From assembly GCF_900141785.1 (NCBI RefSeq), contig NZ_FQYP01000007.1:248001-312000 (forward strand): a stretch of DNA of 64,000 nt, given 5' to 3'. The notes below the pieces were generated by a model that saw only the letters and a program-made list of their open reading frames with translations, had not been told where the DNA came from and did no database searches. Numbering within the stretch: the first letter of the stretch is position 1; each line of letters opens with the position of its first letter. The translations under genes and the position numbers were made by a program. The DNA is from Aquimarina spongiae. Its GTDB lineage: Bacteria; Bacteroidota; Bacteroidia; Flavobacteriales; Flavobacteriaceae. This document shows, one piece after another, positions 46,381 through 55,005 of the stretch.

Positions 46381-47706
46381 ATGAAAAAGAAATTTTACGC
46401 AATTGCATGTGGGCTTATGATTACTGCATCCGCATTTGCACAAGAAGTGAAGTTTACAGAATATGACCTAGACAACGGTCTTCATGTAATTCTACACCAA
46501 GAAAACAAAGCTCCGGTAGTAACCGTGGGTGTCATGTATCATGTTGGGGCAAAGGATGAAGAAACAGGAAGAACAGGATTTGCTCATTTCTTTGAACACT
46601 TATTATTTGAAGGAACCAAAAATATCGAAAGAGGTAAGTGGTTTGATATTGTTTCTGCAAACGGAGGGAGAAATAACGCAAATACTACACAAGATAGAAC
46701 GTATTATTACGAAACATTACCTTCTAATAATTTAGAACTAGCTTTATGGATGGAATCTGAAAGAATGTTACATCCTGTGATTAACAAAATTGGCGTAGAC
46801 ACACAAAACGAAGTTGTAAAGGAAGAAAAGAGACAACGTATTGATAATGCACCTTACGGAAAAATTATTTATCAAACTGCCATTGGTAAACACTTATTCA
46901 AAAAACACCCATACAAAGAGTCTGTAATTGGTAGCATGGAGGATTTGGATGCAGCTAAGTTGGATGAGTTTATCGCTTTTAATCAAAAATTTTATAACCC
47001 AAACAATGCTACCCTTGTTGTAGCTGGTGATATCCAAATCGAGAATGCAAAAAAAATGATCGCTGATTATTTTGGAGACATCAAAAACAACGGTGAAAAA
47101 ATCACGAGAACGGTAATAAAAGAAGATCCTATTACTACCGAAATAAAGGCGACAGAAACCGATGCTAACATTCAGCTTCCTGCAAAAGTATTGGTATATA
47201 GAACCCCAAAGCAGACAGACAGAGACACCTATGTTTTAAACTACATCTCTACCATACTTACCGGTGGTAATAGCTCCAGAATGTACAAAAATATGGTAGA
47301 GGACAAAAAAGTAGCTTTGCAGGTATTTGCTTTTGCCAATGCACAAGAAGATTACGGCACATATACTATGGTTGCGCTACCCTTAGGACAAGTAGGTTTG
47401 GACAAGCTACAGGCTGAAATGGATGCTGAAATCGAGAAATTACAAAACGAATTAATCACAGAAAGAGAATTTCAAAAATTACAAAATCAGTTCGAAAACA
47501 ACTTTGTAAATTCCAATTCGGATATCGAAGGCATTGCAGGTTCTTTGGCAACCTACAACGTGCTTTATGGTAATACTGATTTGATCAATAAAGAAATTGA
47601 AATTTACAGATCTATTACACGAGAAGATATCCAAAAGGTAGCTAAGAAATATCTTAACAAAAACCAACGTCTTAATCTTGATTACGTTTCAGAGTCAAGT
47701 AAATAA
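46381..47706 (+). CDS. M16 family zinc peptidase, catalytic subunit
   Basis: A 441-residue secreted M16 (pitrilysin-like) peptidase. A signal peptide (residues 1-20, cleaved after AFA) precedes the inverted zinc motif H69-FF-E72-H73 in GFAHFFEHLLFEGTKN, with the distal Glu in EVVKEEKRQR near residue 144. The R/Y pair of the second M16 domain is not evident, and the neighbouring subunit is inactive-type, as in heterodimeric M16B enzymes. The pair is 17 bp apart and should act together in the periplasm on peptides. Confidence 0.92.
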   Translation: MKKKFYAIACGLMITASAFAQEVKFTEYDLDNGLHVILHQENKAPVVTVGVMYHVGAKDEETGRTGFAHFFEHLLFEGTKNIERGKWFDIVSANGGRNNANTTQDRTYYYETLPSNNLELALWMESERMLHPVINKIGVDTQNEVVKEEKRQRIDNAPYGKIIYQTAIGKHLFKKHPYKESVIGSMEDLDAAKLDEFIAFNQKFYNPNNATLVVAGDIQIENAKKMIADYFGDIKNNGEKITRTVIKEDPITTEIKATETDANIQLPAKVLVYRTPKQTDRDTYVLNYISTILTGGNSSRMYKNMVEDKKVALQVFAFANAQEDYGTYTMVALPLGQVGLDKLQAEMDAEIEKLQNELITEREFQKLQNQFENNFVNSNSDIEGIAGSLATYNVLYGNTDLINKEIEIYRSITREDIQKVAKKYLNKNQRLNLDYVSESSK

Positions 47707-47723
47707 TACAAAGCATCATCGAA

Positions 47724-49790
47724 ATGAAAAAAAATATCATATACTTAGTCGCATTTTTATTGACTGTTATCAGTGCAAATGCGCAGATCGACAGATCCAA
47801 AATGCCTAAATCAGGACCTACTCCTACTATTAATTTGGGAGAACCTTTTACTTTTAAAATGGGCAATGGTCTTACCGTTTTGGTTGTAGAAAATCATAAA
47901 CTACCAAGAGTAAGTGTAAGCTTATCTCTAGACAATCCTCCTAACGCTGAAGGTGAAAAAGCAGGAATCAGTGCGATCACTTCTGGAATGATGGGAAAAG
48001 GAACGAAAAGCATCGACAAGGACACATTTAATGAAGAAGTAGATTTTCTTGGAGCAACATTAGATATTGGTACTCAAGGAGGGTTTGCACAATCATTATC
48101 AAAATACGCAGATCGAATTATTGAATTATTTGCCGATGCGACACTTCATCCAAAATTCACTCAGGAAGAATTGGATCTTGAAAAGAAAAAACTTATTGAA
48201 AATATTAAAACCGGAGAAAAGAGCGCTGAAGCGATAGCTCAAAGAGTAAGAGCAGTTTTGGCTTATGGTAAAAATCACCCGGCTGGAGAATACGTGACAG
48301 AAAAGACCGTAAATAATATTAATCTTAGTGATATAGAGGCTTACTACAGAATGAATTTTGTTCCTTCTTACGCCTATATGGTAATTAGTGGTGATATCAC
48401 CACAGATAAAGCTAAAAAATTAGTTGAAAAACACTTTACGTCCTGGACCGCAGGAAAAGCACCTTCTTTTACTTTACCAGAGGTAAGAGATGCTCAATAT
48501 CGACAAATCAATTTTGTTGATATGCCAAATGCGGTACAAACTGAAGTTTCAGTCATGAATATAACAGATTTAAAAATGGCAGACGAAGATCACCATGCGG
48601 CTTTGGTTGCCAATTATATTCTTGGTGGTTCTTTTGGAAGTTACATCAATATGAACCTAAGAGAAGAACATGGGTATACGTACGGAGCAGGATCTAGATT
48701 CCCTAGAGAAAAGTATCACAACTCTGCTTTCAGGGCCTCTACTAAAGTTAGAAACATGGTTACCGATAGTGCTGTTGTTGAGATTCTAAAAGAGATCAAA
48801 AGAATCAGAACAGAAGACGTAGAAGATGAGATGCTTAAGAATGCCAAAGCAAAGTTCTTAGGAGAATTCATTCTAGCTTCAGAAAGCGATAGAACCATCG
48901 CCCGAAGAAGTATTAACATTAAAACTCAAGACCTTCCAAAAGATTTTTACGAAACTTTTATTGCTAAGATTAATGCGGTAAGTAAAGCAGATGTAAAAAG
49001 AGTAGCTAACAAATACTTCAATGTAGACAAGGCAAGAATTGTTTTGGTAGGCAAAGGAAGTGATGTGCTAGAAAACCTTGAAAAAGTGAGTTTTGAAGGT
49101 AAAAAAGTGCCTATTTTATACTTTGATAAGTACGGAAGTAAAACAGAAAAACCTGATTATAATGCAGCATTACCAGAAGGTGTTACTGGTCAATCTGTAT
49201 TAGACACCTATTTTAAAAATATTGGTGGAAAGGAAAAACTAGAAGCAGTGCAATCTGTTTTCACAACTGCAGAAGCTGCATTTAATGGAAACACACTTGG
49301 GCTAGTTGCAAAAACTACGGCAAAAAATCAATCTTTAATCGAGGTGAAGTTTGGTGCAATAACTGCTCAAAAAGTAGTTTTTGATGGTACTACTGGATAT
49401 GTAATGGCTCAAGGACAGCGTATTGATTACACCGAGGACCAAATAAAAGAAGCCAAAGCAGATTCTTATCCTTTTTCAGAGCTTAAAAATGCTTCAGCAA
49501 AATTAGAGGGCACACAACCTTATGATGGTGGCAAAGCCTATGCTGTAAAATTAAGCGATAAGAAAACAGCATTCTTTGATACCGAAACTGGTTTAAAAGT
49601 AAAAGAAGTAACTATACAAGAACAAGGCGGACAAAAAATACCTGTTACGGTAATGTATAGCGATTACAAAGAAGTAAATGGGATTAAATTTCCGTTTACT
49701 ATATCCCAAGCTTTAGGGCCTCAAAAAATTGATTTTGTAGTAAAAGAAATCAAAATCAACGAAGGAGTAACCGACGAGGATTTTAAATAA
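47724..49790 (+). CDS. M16 family peptidase, non-catalytic subunit with C-terminal extension
   Basis: A 688-residue secreted protein (signal peptide ending in ANA-Q). Residues 30-450 are the two M16 domains, but the zinc motif is absent: the equivalent position reads GISAITSGMMGKGTKS. The second half has the HGYTYGAGSRF-type Arg/Tyr substrate motif (EEHGYTYGAGSRF near residue 315), normally supplied by the non-catalytic chain. Residues about 480-688 form an extra beta-rich domain like those of outer-membrane sorting proteins. It completes a heterodimer with the gene 17 bp upstream. Confidence 0.9.
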   Translation: MKKNIIYLVAFLLTVISANAQIDRSKMPKSGPTPTINLGEPFTFKMGNGLTVLVVENHKLPRVSVSLSLDNPPNAEGEKAGISAITSGMMGKGTKSIDKDTFNEEVDFLGATLDIGTQGGFAQSLSKYADRIIELFADATLHPKFTQEELDLEKKKLIENIKTGEKSAEAIAQRVRAVLAYGKNHPAGEYVTEKTVNNINLSDIEAYYRMNFVPSYAYMVISGDITTDKAKKLVEKHFTSWTAGKAPSFTLPEVRDAQYRQINFVDMPNAVQTEVSVMNITDLKMADEDHHAALVANYILGGSFGSYINMNLREEHGYTYGAGSRFPREKYHNSAFRASTKVRNMVTDSAVVEILKEIKRIRTEDVEDEMLKNAKAKFLGEFILASESDRTIARRSINIKTQDLPKDFYETFIAKINAVSKADVKRVANKYFNVDKARIVLVGKGSDVLENLEKVSFEGKKVPILYFDKYGSKTEKPDYNAALPEGVTGQSVLDTYFKNIGGKEKLEAVQSVFTTAEAAFNGNTLGLVAKTTAKNQSLIEVKFGAITAQKVVFDGTTGYVMAQGQRIDYTEDQIKEAKADSYPFSELKNASAKLEGTQPYDGGKAYAVKLSDKKTAFFDTETGLKVKEVTIQEQGGQKIPVTVMYSDYKEVNGIKFPFTISQALGPQKIDFVVKEIKINEGVTDEDFK

Positions 49791-49813
49791 AATTCCAATA
49801 GCATAAATATCAT

Positions 49814-49845
49814 AAAGGTTCGTTTGCAAAAACGGACCTTTATTT
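49814..49845. terminator. bidirectional terminator between M16 and DMT genes
   Basis: AAAGGTTCGTTT (49814-49825) pairs with AAACGGACCTTT (49830-49841) except for one T-G wobble, with loop GCAA. The stop codon of the DMT transporter gene at 49840 lies inside this hairpin. Confidence 0.65.
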
Positions 49846-50715
49846 ATTTCTATTGGTCAAATACACTCCAAAAATTATCACTCCCGAAGCCAATAATTGG
49901 TACAGAGAAAATTTTTCATTATCCCATAATCCCCACACCAAAGCAATAATAGGCATCGTATAGGTTACCGAACTGGCAAATACAGGTGTACTTATTTGTA
50001 CTAATTTATTAAACATTAACTTAGCTATCCCGGTACCTATCACTGCCAATACTGCCATATAAGCAATACTCATTTGTATATCATGGTTCGAAAACATTTC
50101 GGTTTTAAAAAAGTCAGCAAAGAAAAGTACAATAAGCGCCGGAAAAAATAGAACTACAAAATTACCATTGGCAATCGCCATCGGAGAAACATGTTGCAAG
50201 TACCGTTTGATGATATTTACATTTAGTCCATACCCAAAAGTCGCTATGATCACCAAAAGTGCATACTCATAATTTTGATCCGGATTAATAATTGCGCCCT
50301 CCCATATCAAACCAACACAACCAATAAAACCAATGATAACCCCTACCAATTGATTTTTATAAAATCGTGTGGCAAAAAACAATATTCCTAATACAAAGGT
50401 GATCAAGGGAGTTAGCGAGTTCAATATCGAAGTGATACCGCTATCGATTTCAGTTTCGGCAAAAGCAAACAAAAATGCCGGAATAAATGTTCCTACAAGT
50501 GCAGAAATAGCAATCCATTTCCATTCCTTGGCTTGAATGGTTTTGATACTTCTAAAACCGATAGAAAATAAAAACAATGCAGCGAATACCGTTCTTAGTG
50601 CACCCAGTTGCATTGGGGTAAGACCAATTAAGGCTTTTTTGATTAGGATAAATGAACTACCCCAGATAAGAGATAGAACAGCAAGGTAAATCCATTTTAC
50701 TTTTGTGGTTGGCAT
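49840..50715 (-). CDS. EamA/DMT family transporter
   Basis: A 291-residue membrane protein with ten hydrophobic helices in two EamA repeats (residues 5-135 and 150-285). LIWGSSFILIKKAL in helix 1 and the second-repeat start are the family signature. The substrate (amino acid, nucleotide sugar or drug) cannot be predicted. Monocistronic. Confidence 0.88.
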   Translation of the reverse strand: MPTTKVKWIYLAVLSLIWGSSFILIKKALIGLTPMQLGALRTVFAALFLFSIGFRSIKTIQAKEWKWIAISALVGTFIPAFLFAFAETEIDSGITSILNSLTPLITFVLGILFFATRFYKNQLVGVIIGFIGCVGLIWEGAIINPDQNYEYALLVIIATFGYGLNVNIIKRYLQHVSPMAIANGNFVVLFFPALIVLFFADFFKTEMFSNHDIQMSIAYMAVLAVIGTGIAKLMFNKLVQISTPVFASSVTYTMPIIALVWGLWDNEKFSLYQLLASGVIIFGVYLTNRNK

Positions 50716-50805
50716 GTATTTTCCCCTTAATGTTAAGCAGCAAAAATGGTAAAAATCCTGACGACCAGAAGGGGTTTAAAGAGAAAATTAACTTACATTT
50801 AGCTT

Positions 50806-51387
50806 TCATTTATATTCTTCATCCCAACGAAGACTCTCAATCAAATGTTTCATATCGTTTCGTAAGTAATCTGCAGCAGGTAGAATTGAGTCATAGTTCG
50901 GTTTTGCCCTGAAATAAATAGACCCTACAACAAAGTGCTGAACACTATCCGTTAAATAAAACTGAGATTGAGAAGCAGCATCTCCTGTAACCTCATAAAA
51001 CATACCATACACCTTGTTTTCAGCATCAATATAAGGCTCTTGAGTGATTCCATCGGCCTTGATAAAGTGCTCCTGAGTAAGATTCTGAGCATCTCTTAAC
51101 AAAGAATCAAGGTTGTTTCCTACTTCGAAATAAGAGATATATAATGTGGCTCTTAGTCTTTTATAATCCAGATCATACCAGCAATTCTTATTTCTTCTGG
51201 CTTTTCGCAAATCTGAAAATTCGTTTTTTTCAAATGTATACGGACAAGGAAGCTCTACCTTTTTATATATAGGTTCGGGATAACTCAATCGTAACATTCC
51301 CTTTGGCTTAGGAATTACTTCTCCTCCGCAAGATACCATCAATAAAGATGAGATCACAAATAGTAAGATTCTAAATTCTCGATTCAT
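50806..51387 (-). CDS. gldD: gliding motility lipoprotein GldD
   Basis: A 193-residue lipoprotein (signal RILLFVISSLLMVSC with the lipid-anchor Cys-20). PKPKGMLRLSYPEP and KNCWYDLDYKRLRATLYISY are typical of GldD, an outer- or cytoplasmic-membrane lipoprotein needed for gliding motility in flavobacteria. It overlaps gldE by 4 bp. The mutY-ssb-gldE-gldD order is a known flavobacterial arrangement. The presence of gldD here suggests the strain encodes the gliding/type IX secretion apparatus, although the core genes (gldK-N, sov) lie elsewhere. Confidence 0.93.
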   Translation of the reverse strand: MNREFRILLFVISSLLMVSCGGEVIPKPKGMLRLSYPEPIYKKVELPCPYTFEKNEFSDLRKARRNKNCWYDLDYKRLRATLYISYFEVGNNLDSLLRDAQNLTQEHFIKADGITQEPYIDAENKVYGMFYEVTGDAASQSQFYLTDSVQHFVVGSIYFRAKPNYDSILPAADYLRNDMKHLIESLRWDEEYK

Positions 51388-52718
51388 TCAGTTATAGTTA
51401 ACTTCACTTGTTTAATTCGTTTTCTATCCAAAGATTCTATTTTGAAAACATAAACTCCCAAACTAATTTGCTCACCTCGTTTTGGGAAACTCCCCGATAT
51501 TTCTAAAAGTAAGCCTGCAATGGTCTCGGCATCTCCTTTCCTTTCTTCAAAAATCTTATTGTCTTCTAACTTCAATACTCTGTAAAAATCTTTGAGCGCT
51601 GTTCTTCCTTCAAACACATAATTTTGATCATCTAGTTTAGAATACACTAGATCCTCATCATCAAACTCGTCACTAATATCCCCCACAATTTCTTCAATGA
51701 TATCTTCTAGCGAAATAAGTCCACTAGTTCCTCCATATTCGTCTACTACAATTGCCAAATGATTCTTCTTATTTTTAAAATCATTGAGAAGGTCATCCAA
51801 TTTTTTATTTTCCGGAACAAAATACGGATCTCTAATTAAACTCACCCAATCAAAGTCCGTTTTACTAATATGTGGCAAAAGATCTTTTGCATAAAGAATG
51901 CCCACAACTTTATCTATACTTTCTTCATAAACCGGAATACGAGAATACCCATTTTGAACAATCTCAGAAAGTATTTCTTTGTATTTTGCTTCTACATTAA
52001 GTGCAAAAATATCTATCCTAGGACGCATCACCTGTTTGGTATCAGTGTTTCCAAAAGAAACGATTCCTTCTAGAATTTTTTTCTCTTCCACAGTAGTATC
52101 CTGATCCGAGGTAAGCTCTAACGCCTGAGACAATTGATCTACACTGATATTTGATTTTTGCTTCCCTAATCGATTATGAATCCGAACTGTAAATCGACTC
52201 ATCGGAACACTAATAGGAGTTAACACCCAATCCAATACACCTAGAGGCCTGGACATGAATTTAGCAAACTTCACTTTGTTTCTGCTGGCGTATATTTTTG
52301 GTAAAATCTCACCAAAAAGTAAAATCAAAAAGGTAACCACTCCAACCTCAACAAAAAATCGCAATTTGAACCATTCCAAATCGAAGAGCACAATATTGTC
52401 TAAACTCTTAAAATAGATTTTCCCTAGGGAATCAAACAAAAGTACTATAGCTATATTGATAAAATTATTGGCCACCAATATCGTTGCCAAAAGTTTCTTT
52501 GGCTTATTAAGCAGCTTGGATACTATACCAAGGTTTTTAGAATTCGATGCTTCGCCTTCTTCTTTGATATCCGAAGCCGTTAACGAGAATAAGGCAACTT
52601 CGCTACCAGAGATTAACGCCGAAAAAACAAGCAGAATTAGTAATGCCACTACATTCAAAGTGTGCATCGCATCAAAAAAGAATAAAAAGGTAAATATAGG
52701 TTCGGGATCAGGGTCCAA
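51384..52718 (-). CDS. gldE: gliding motility-associated protein GldE (CNNM/CBS/CorC family)
   Basis: A 444-residue membrane protein. The CNNM-type transmembrane domain (residues 18-200) has LISGSEVALFSLTASDI; two CBS motifs follow (VMRPRIDIFALN and the segment around VVDEYGGTSGLISLEDIIEE), and a CorC/HlyC C-terminal domain ends the protein. GldE works with GldD; its overexpression suppresses a gldB mutant in F. johnsoniae. The frame opens at TTG 52718, followed by DPDPEP, which resembles other GldE starts; the next in-frame ATG is 17 codons later. Confidence 0.93.
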   Translation of the reverse strand: MDPDPEPIFTFLFFFDAMHTLNVVALLILLVFSALISGSEVALFSLTASDIKEEGEASNSKNLGIVSKLLNKPKKLLATILVANNFINIAIVLLFDSLGKIYFKSLDNIVLFDLEWFKLRFFVEVGVVTFLILLFGEILPKIYASRNKVKFAKFMSRPLGVLDWVLTPISVPMSRFTVRIHNRLGKQKSNISVDQLSQALELTSDQDTTVEEKKILEGIVSFGNTDTKQVMRPRIDIFALNVEAKYKEILSEIVQNGYSRIPVYEESIDKVVGILYAKDLLPHISKTDFDWVSLIRDPYFVPENKKLDDLLNDFKNKKNHLAIVVDEYGGTSGLISLEDIIEEIVGDISDEFDDEDLVYSKLDDQNYVFEGRTALKDFYRVLKLEDNKIFEERKGDAETIAGLLLEISGSFPKRGEQISLGVYVFKIESLDRKRIKQVKLTITE

Positions 52719-52743
52719 ATTATATTGGTTTAGTTAAACTTGC

Positions 52744-53202
52744 TTAGAACGGAAGATCATCTTCTTCCATATCTGGTGTACTGGATGAACCTTGTTGCGG
52801 TGTAGCAACAGGAGCATTCATATTTGTTGCTTGTTGAGGAGTCCCCCCAACAGATTGGGCTTCGTTCTTTGGGGTTAAAAAGGTGAAATCTGTACATTGT
52901 ATTTCTGTACTATATCTATCCTTACCCTGCTCGTCTTGCCATTTTCTGGTTTTTAAACGGCCTTCTATGTATATTTTATCTCCTTTATTAAGATATTTCT
53001 CGCAAATTTCCGCTGCTTTATTTCGAACTACGATATTGTGCCATTCGGTAGAAGTCACTCTTTCGCCTGTCGTTTTATTTACATACGAATCATTAGTAGC
53101 CAAGGGGAACCTTCCTATGCAACCTCCTCCTTCAAAATAATGCATCTTTACTTCATCTCCTGTATGCCCAATGAGCATTACTTTATTTAGTGTACCTGAC
53201 AT
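52744..53202 (-). CDS. ssb: single-stranded DNA-binding protein
   Basis: A 152-residue SSB with the OB fold in residues 1-105 (LNKVMLIGHTGDEVKMHYFE, VTSTEWHNIVVRNKAAEIC and KIYIEGRLKTRKWQDEQGKD) and a Gln/Pro/Thr linker leading to the conserved C-terminal tip MEEDDLPF that recruits partner proteins. It is the second gene of the mutY-ssb-gldE-gldD operon. Confidence 0.98.
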   Translation of the reverse strand: MSGTLNKVMLIGHTGDEVKMHYFEGGGCIGRFPLATNDSYVNKTTGERVTSTEWHNIVVRNKAAEICEKYLNKGDKIYIEGRLKTRKWQDEQGKDRYSTEIQCTDFTFLTPKNEAQSVGGTPQQATNMNAPVATPQQGSSSTPDMEEDDLPF

Positions 53203-53241
53203 TTTCTGTTTGTTATTAATAGTAAATGTAATAAAAAAGGA

Positions 53242-54294
53242 TCATACCTTAAAAAACGAATCTATAAAATTACCTAACAATATAGGAACCGGATAATTGT
53301 GTATTTCTTGACGATTCACATTTTTTTGTATGCCCTGGAGCAGCAGGTTTGTATCGGTTTTAATGATAAAAAATCGGGTATAAATATGTTGATGTGATAA
53401 CTTGTGAACGATTGGTTCTTCTTTGAAGGGAGTAATGACATACTCACCTCCATTTACCATTTCTTTAAACGTTTGTGTTGTCGGAATTGTATCCACAGTG
53501 CATTTTTCATCTTCGATTAAAGGGAATTCGTATAAACCTTCCCAAATTCCTTTTCCCAAACGTTGTTGCAAAACAGTTTGATTACCATTATCATAAACCA
53601 AGTAGTTGAAATACCTTTTTTTCACCTTTATCTTTTTAAGCTTCACTGGCAATTCGCCAATAGCTCCTTTATCCAAGCCTACACAACTATCATTAATTGG
53701 ACAAACAATACAATATGGATTTTTTGGTTTGCATTGTAGGGCTCCAAATTCCATGATGGCTTGGTTGTAGGTTGCAGGTTGTTCATGATCCATCAATTCA
53801 ATAGCCAACCCTTTAAACTCTTTGATACCCGCAGTTGTATTAATTGGAGTGTTGATCCCAAAATATCTAGACAACACTCTATAGACATTCCCATCGACAA
53901 CCGGTGTCGGCTCATCATAACAGATAGAAGCAATTGCACTTGCCGTATAATCCCCGACTCCCTTAAGCTCTAGTAGACCTTTATAAGTATCAGGAAACAC
54001 ACCTTCTAATTCGTTAACAATATATTTGGCGGTTGCATGAAGATTTCTTGCTCTGGAATAATACCCTAAACCTTGCCATAATTTTAATACCTGTTCTTCG
54101 GTTGCAGAAGCGAGTTCGAATACCGTTGGAAAAGCCTCTGCAAATGACAAATAATACGGTAATCCTTGCGCAACTCGAGTTTGTTGAAGAATAATTTCAC
54201 TCAACCAAATTCGATATGGGTCTTTGGTTTCGCGCCATGGCATTGTTCTTTTGTTTTGTAAATACCACGTAATGAGTTTTTTAGAAAATTTCAT
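53242..54294 (-). CDS. mutY: A/G-specific adenine glycosylase
   Basis: A 350-residue glycosylase removing adenine opposite 8-oxoguanine. The helix-hairpin-helix with ELKGVGDYTASAIASICYDE and the catalytic Asp in TPVVDGNVYRVLSRYF, plus the 4Fe-4S cluster ligands in CKPKNPYCIVCPINDSC (C-x6-C-x2-C-x5-C) near residues 193-209, are diagnostic. The C-terminal third is the Nudix-like 8-oxoG recognition domain. It heads the mutY-ssb-gldE-gldD operon. Confidence 0.97.
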   Translation of the reverse strand: MKFSKKLITWYLQNKRTMPWRETKDPYRIWLSEIILQQTRVAQGLPYYLSFAEAFPTVFELASATEEQVLKLWQGLGYYSRARNLHATAKYIVNELEGVFPDTYKGLLELKGVGDYTASAIASICYDEPTPVVDGNVYRVLSRYFGINTPINTTAGIKEFKGLAIELMDHEQPATYNQAIMEFGALQCKPKNPYCIVCPINDSCVGLDKGAIGELPVKLKKIKVKKRYFNYLVYDNGNQTVLQQRLGKGIWEGLYEFPLIEDEKCTVDTIPTTQTFKEMVNGGEYVITPFKEEPIVHKLSHQHIYTRFFIIKTDTNLLLQGIQKNVNRQEIHNYPVPILLGNFIDSFFKV

Positions 54295-54353
54295 AGCAAA
54301 ATTATAGGTTTTGCAAAATTAAAGCATTAAAGATGATAATTTAATCTTAAGTA

Positions 54354-54385
54354 TTGATTTTTTGGAATTTAAATTCTTATATTTG
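54354..54385 (+). promoter_or_regulatory. promoter of the HU gene
   Basis: TTG (54354-54356), a 21-bp spacer and TATATTTG (54378-54385) match the Bacteroidota consensus. Transcription should begin near 54392, 36 bp before the HU ATG. It lies in the divergent region with mutY. Confidence 0.7.
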
Positions 54386-54427
54386 CCCCCTTGAAAATTT
54401 AGAAAAACCCCTTAAATAGGAATTATA

Positions 54428-54718
54428 ATGACTAAAGCAGATATCGTAGCAAAAATTTCAGAAAAGCTAGGAATTGAAAAAGGAGATGTACAAGCAACAG
54501 TTGAAACTTTCATGGAAGAAGTAAAAAGTTCTTTAGAAAGTGGAGACAATGTTTACCTAAGAGGATTTGGTAGCTTTATCATCAAAACAAGAGCAGAAAA
54601 AACTGGACGTAATATTTCTAAAAATACTACCATCAAAATTCCTGCACACAACATCCCTGCATTTAAGCCTGCTAAAGTATTCGTAGAAGGTGTAAAGACG
54701 AATGTAGAAGTAAAGTAA
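54428..54718 (+). CDS. HU/IHF family DNA-binding protein
   Basis: A 96-residue histone-like protein that bends DNA. MTKADIVAKISEKLGIEKGD and VYLRGFGSFIIKTRAEKTGRN with the DNA-intercalating beta-arm IKIPAHNIPAFKPAKVF are diagnostic; the arm carries the Pro of the IPAxxxPAFKP motif. It is followed by a small basic ORF in the same transcript. Confidence 0.96.
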   Translation: MTKADIVAKISEKLGIEKGDVQATVETFMEEVKSSLESGDNVYLRGFGSFIIKTRAEKTGRNISKNTTIKIPAHNIPAFKPAKVFVEGVKTNVEVK

Positions 54719-54751
54719 TAAAGAATAGTAATAAATAAACAATAGTACACT

Positions 54752-54841
54752 ATGCCAAGTGGTAAAAAACGTAAAAGACACAAGGTAGCGACGCACAAGC
54801 GTAAAAAAAGAAGAAGAGCTAATCGCCACAAGAAAAAGTAG
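54752..54841 (+). CDS. very basic 29-residue protein
   Basis: ATG 54752 to TAG 54841 encodes MPSGKKRKRHKVATHKRKKR followed by RRANRHKKK; 18 of 29 residues are Lys or Arg. It lies 33 bp after the HU gene and is too short for routine gene finding. Such a protein must bind nucleic acid, most likely rRNA; a Bacteroidota-specific small ribosomal protein is the best guess. The conserved place between HU and RNase E/G supports a real gene. Its stop codon lies within a terminator stem. Confidence 0.7.
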   Translation: MPSGKKRKRHKVATHKRKKRRRANRHKKK

Positions 54842-54858
54842 TTTCTAACTACTTTTTT
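54833..54858 (+). terminator. terminator overlapping the end of the small basic gene
   Basis: AAAAAGTAGTT (54833-54843) pairs with AACTACTTTTT (54847-54857) across a 3-nt TCT loop, followed by TCG. The TAG stop codon at 54839-54841 forms part of the 5' arm. Confidence 0.8.
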
Positions 54859-54880
54859 CGTTTAAAAGTTCTTTGAAATC

Positions 54881-54987
54881 GAAATAAAGACACTACACTT
54901 CGGCTACCAAAATGTAGGCTTTATTTCAACGGAATTCTATAAAATTCCTGTGAAAAAATTGTTTAATCCATTCCGATAACTATCGGG
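54881..54987 (+). promoter_or_regulatory. structured leader of the RNase E/G gene
   Basis: Three successive hairpins lie before the RNase E/G start: GAAATAAAG (54881-54889) with CTTTATTTC (54919-54927), enclosing CTACA/TGTAG (54893-54897 and 54913-54917); GGAATT/AATTCC (54931-54936, 54943-54948); and CCGATA/TATCGG (54973-54978, 54981-54986). A weak -7 (GTTCTTTG, 54867-54874) just upstream would start transcription at the first stem. Confidence 0.5.
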
Positions 54988-55005
54988 ATAAAAATCTAAT
55001 TAAGA

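Noticed and set aside
54553..54831. Two reverse ORFs of about 90 codons across the HU gene
   Set aside because: They are antisense shadows of the HU gene and the small basic gene, which have a promoter and recognised motifs.
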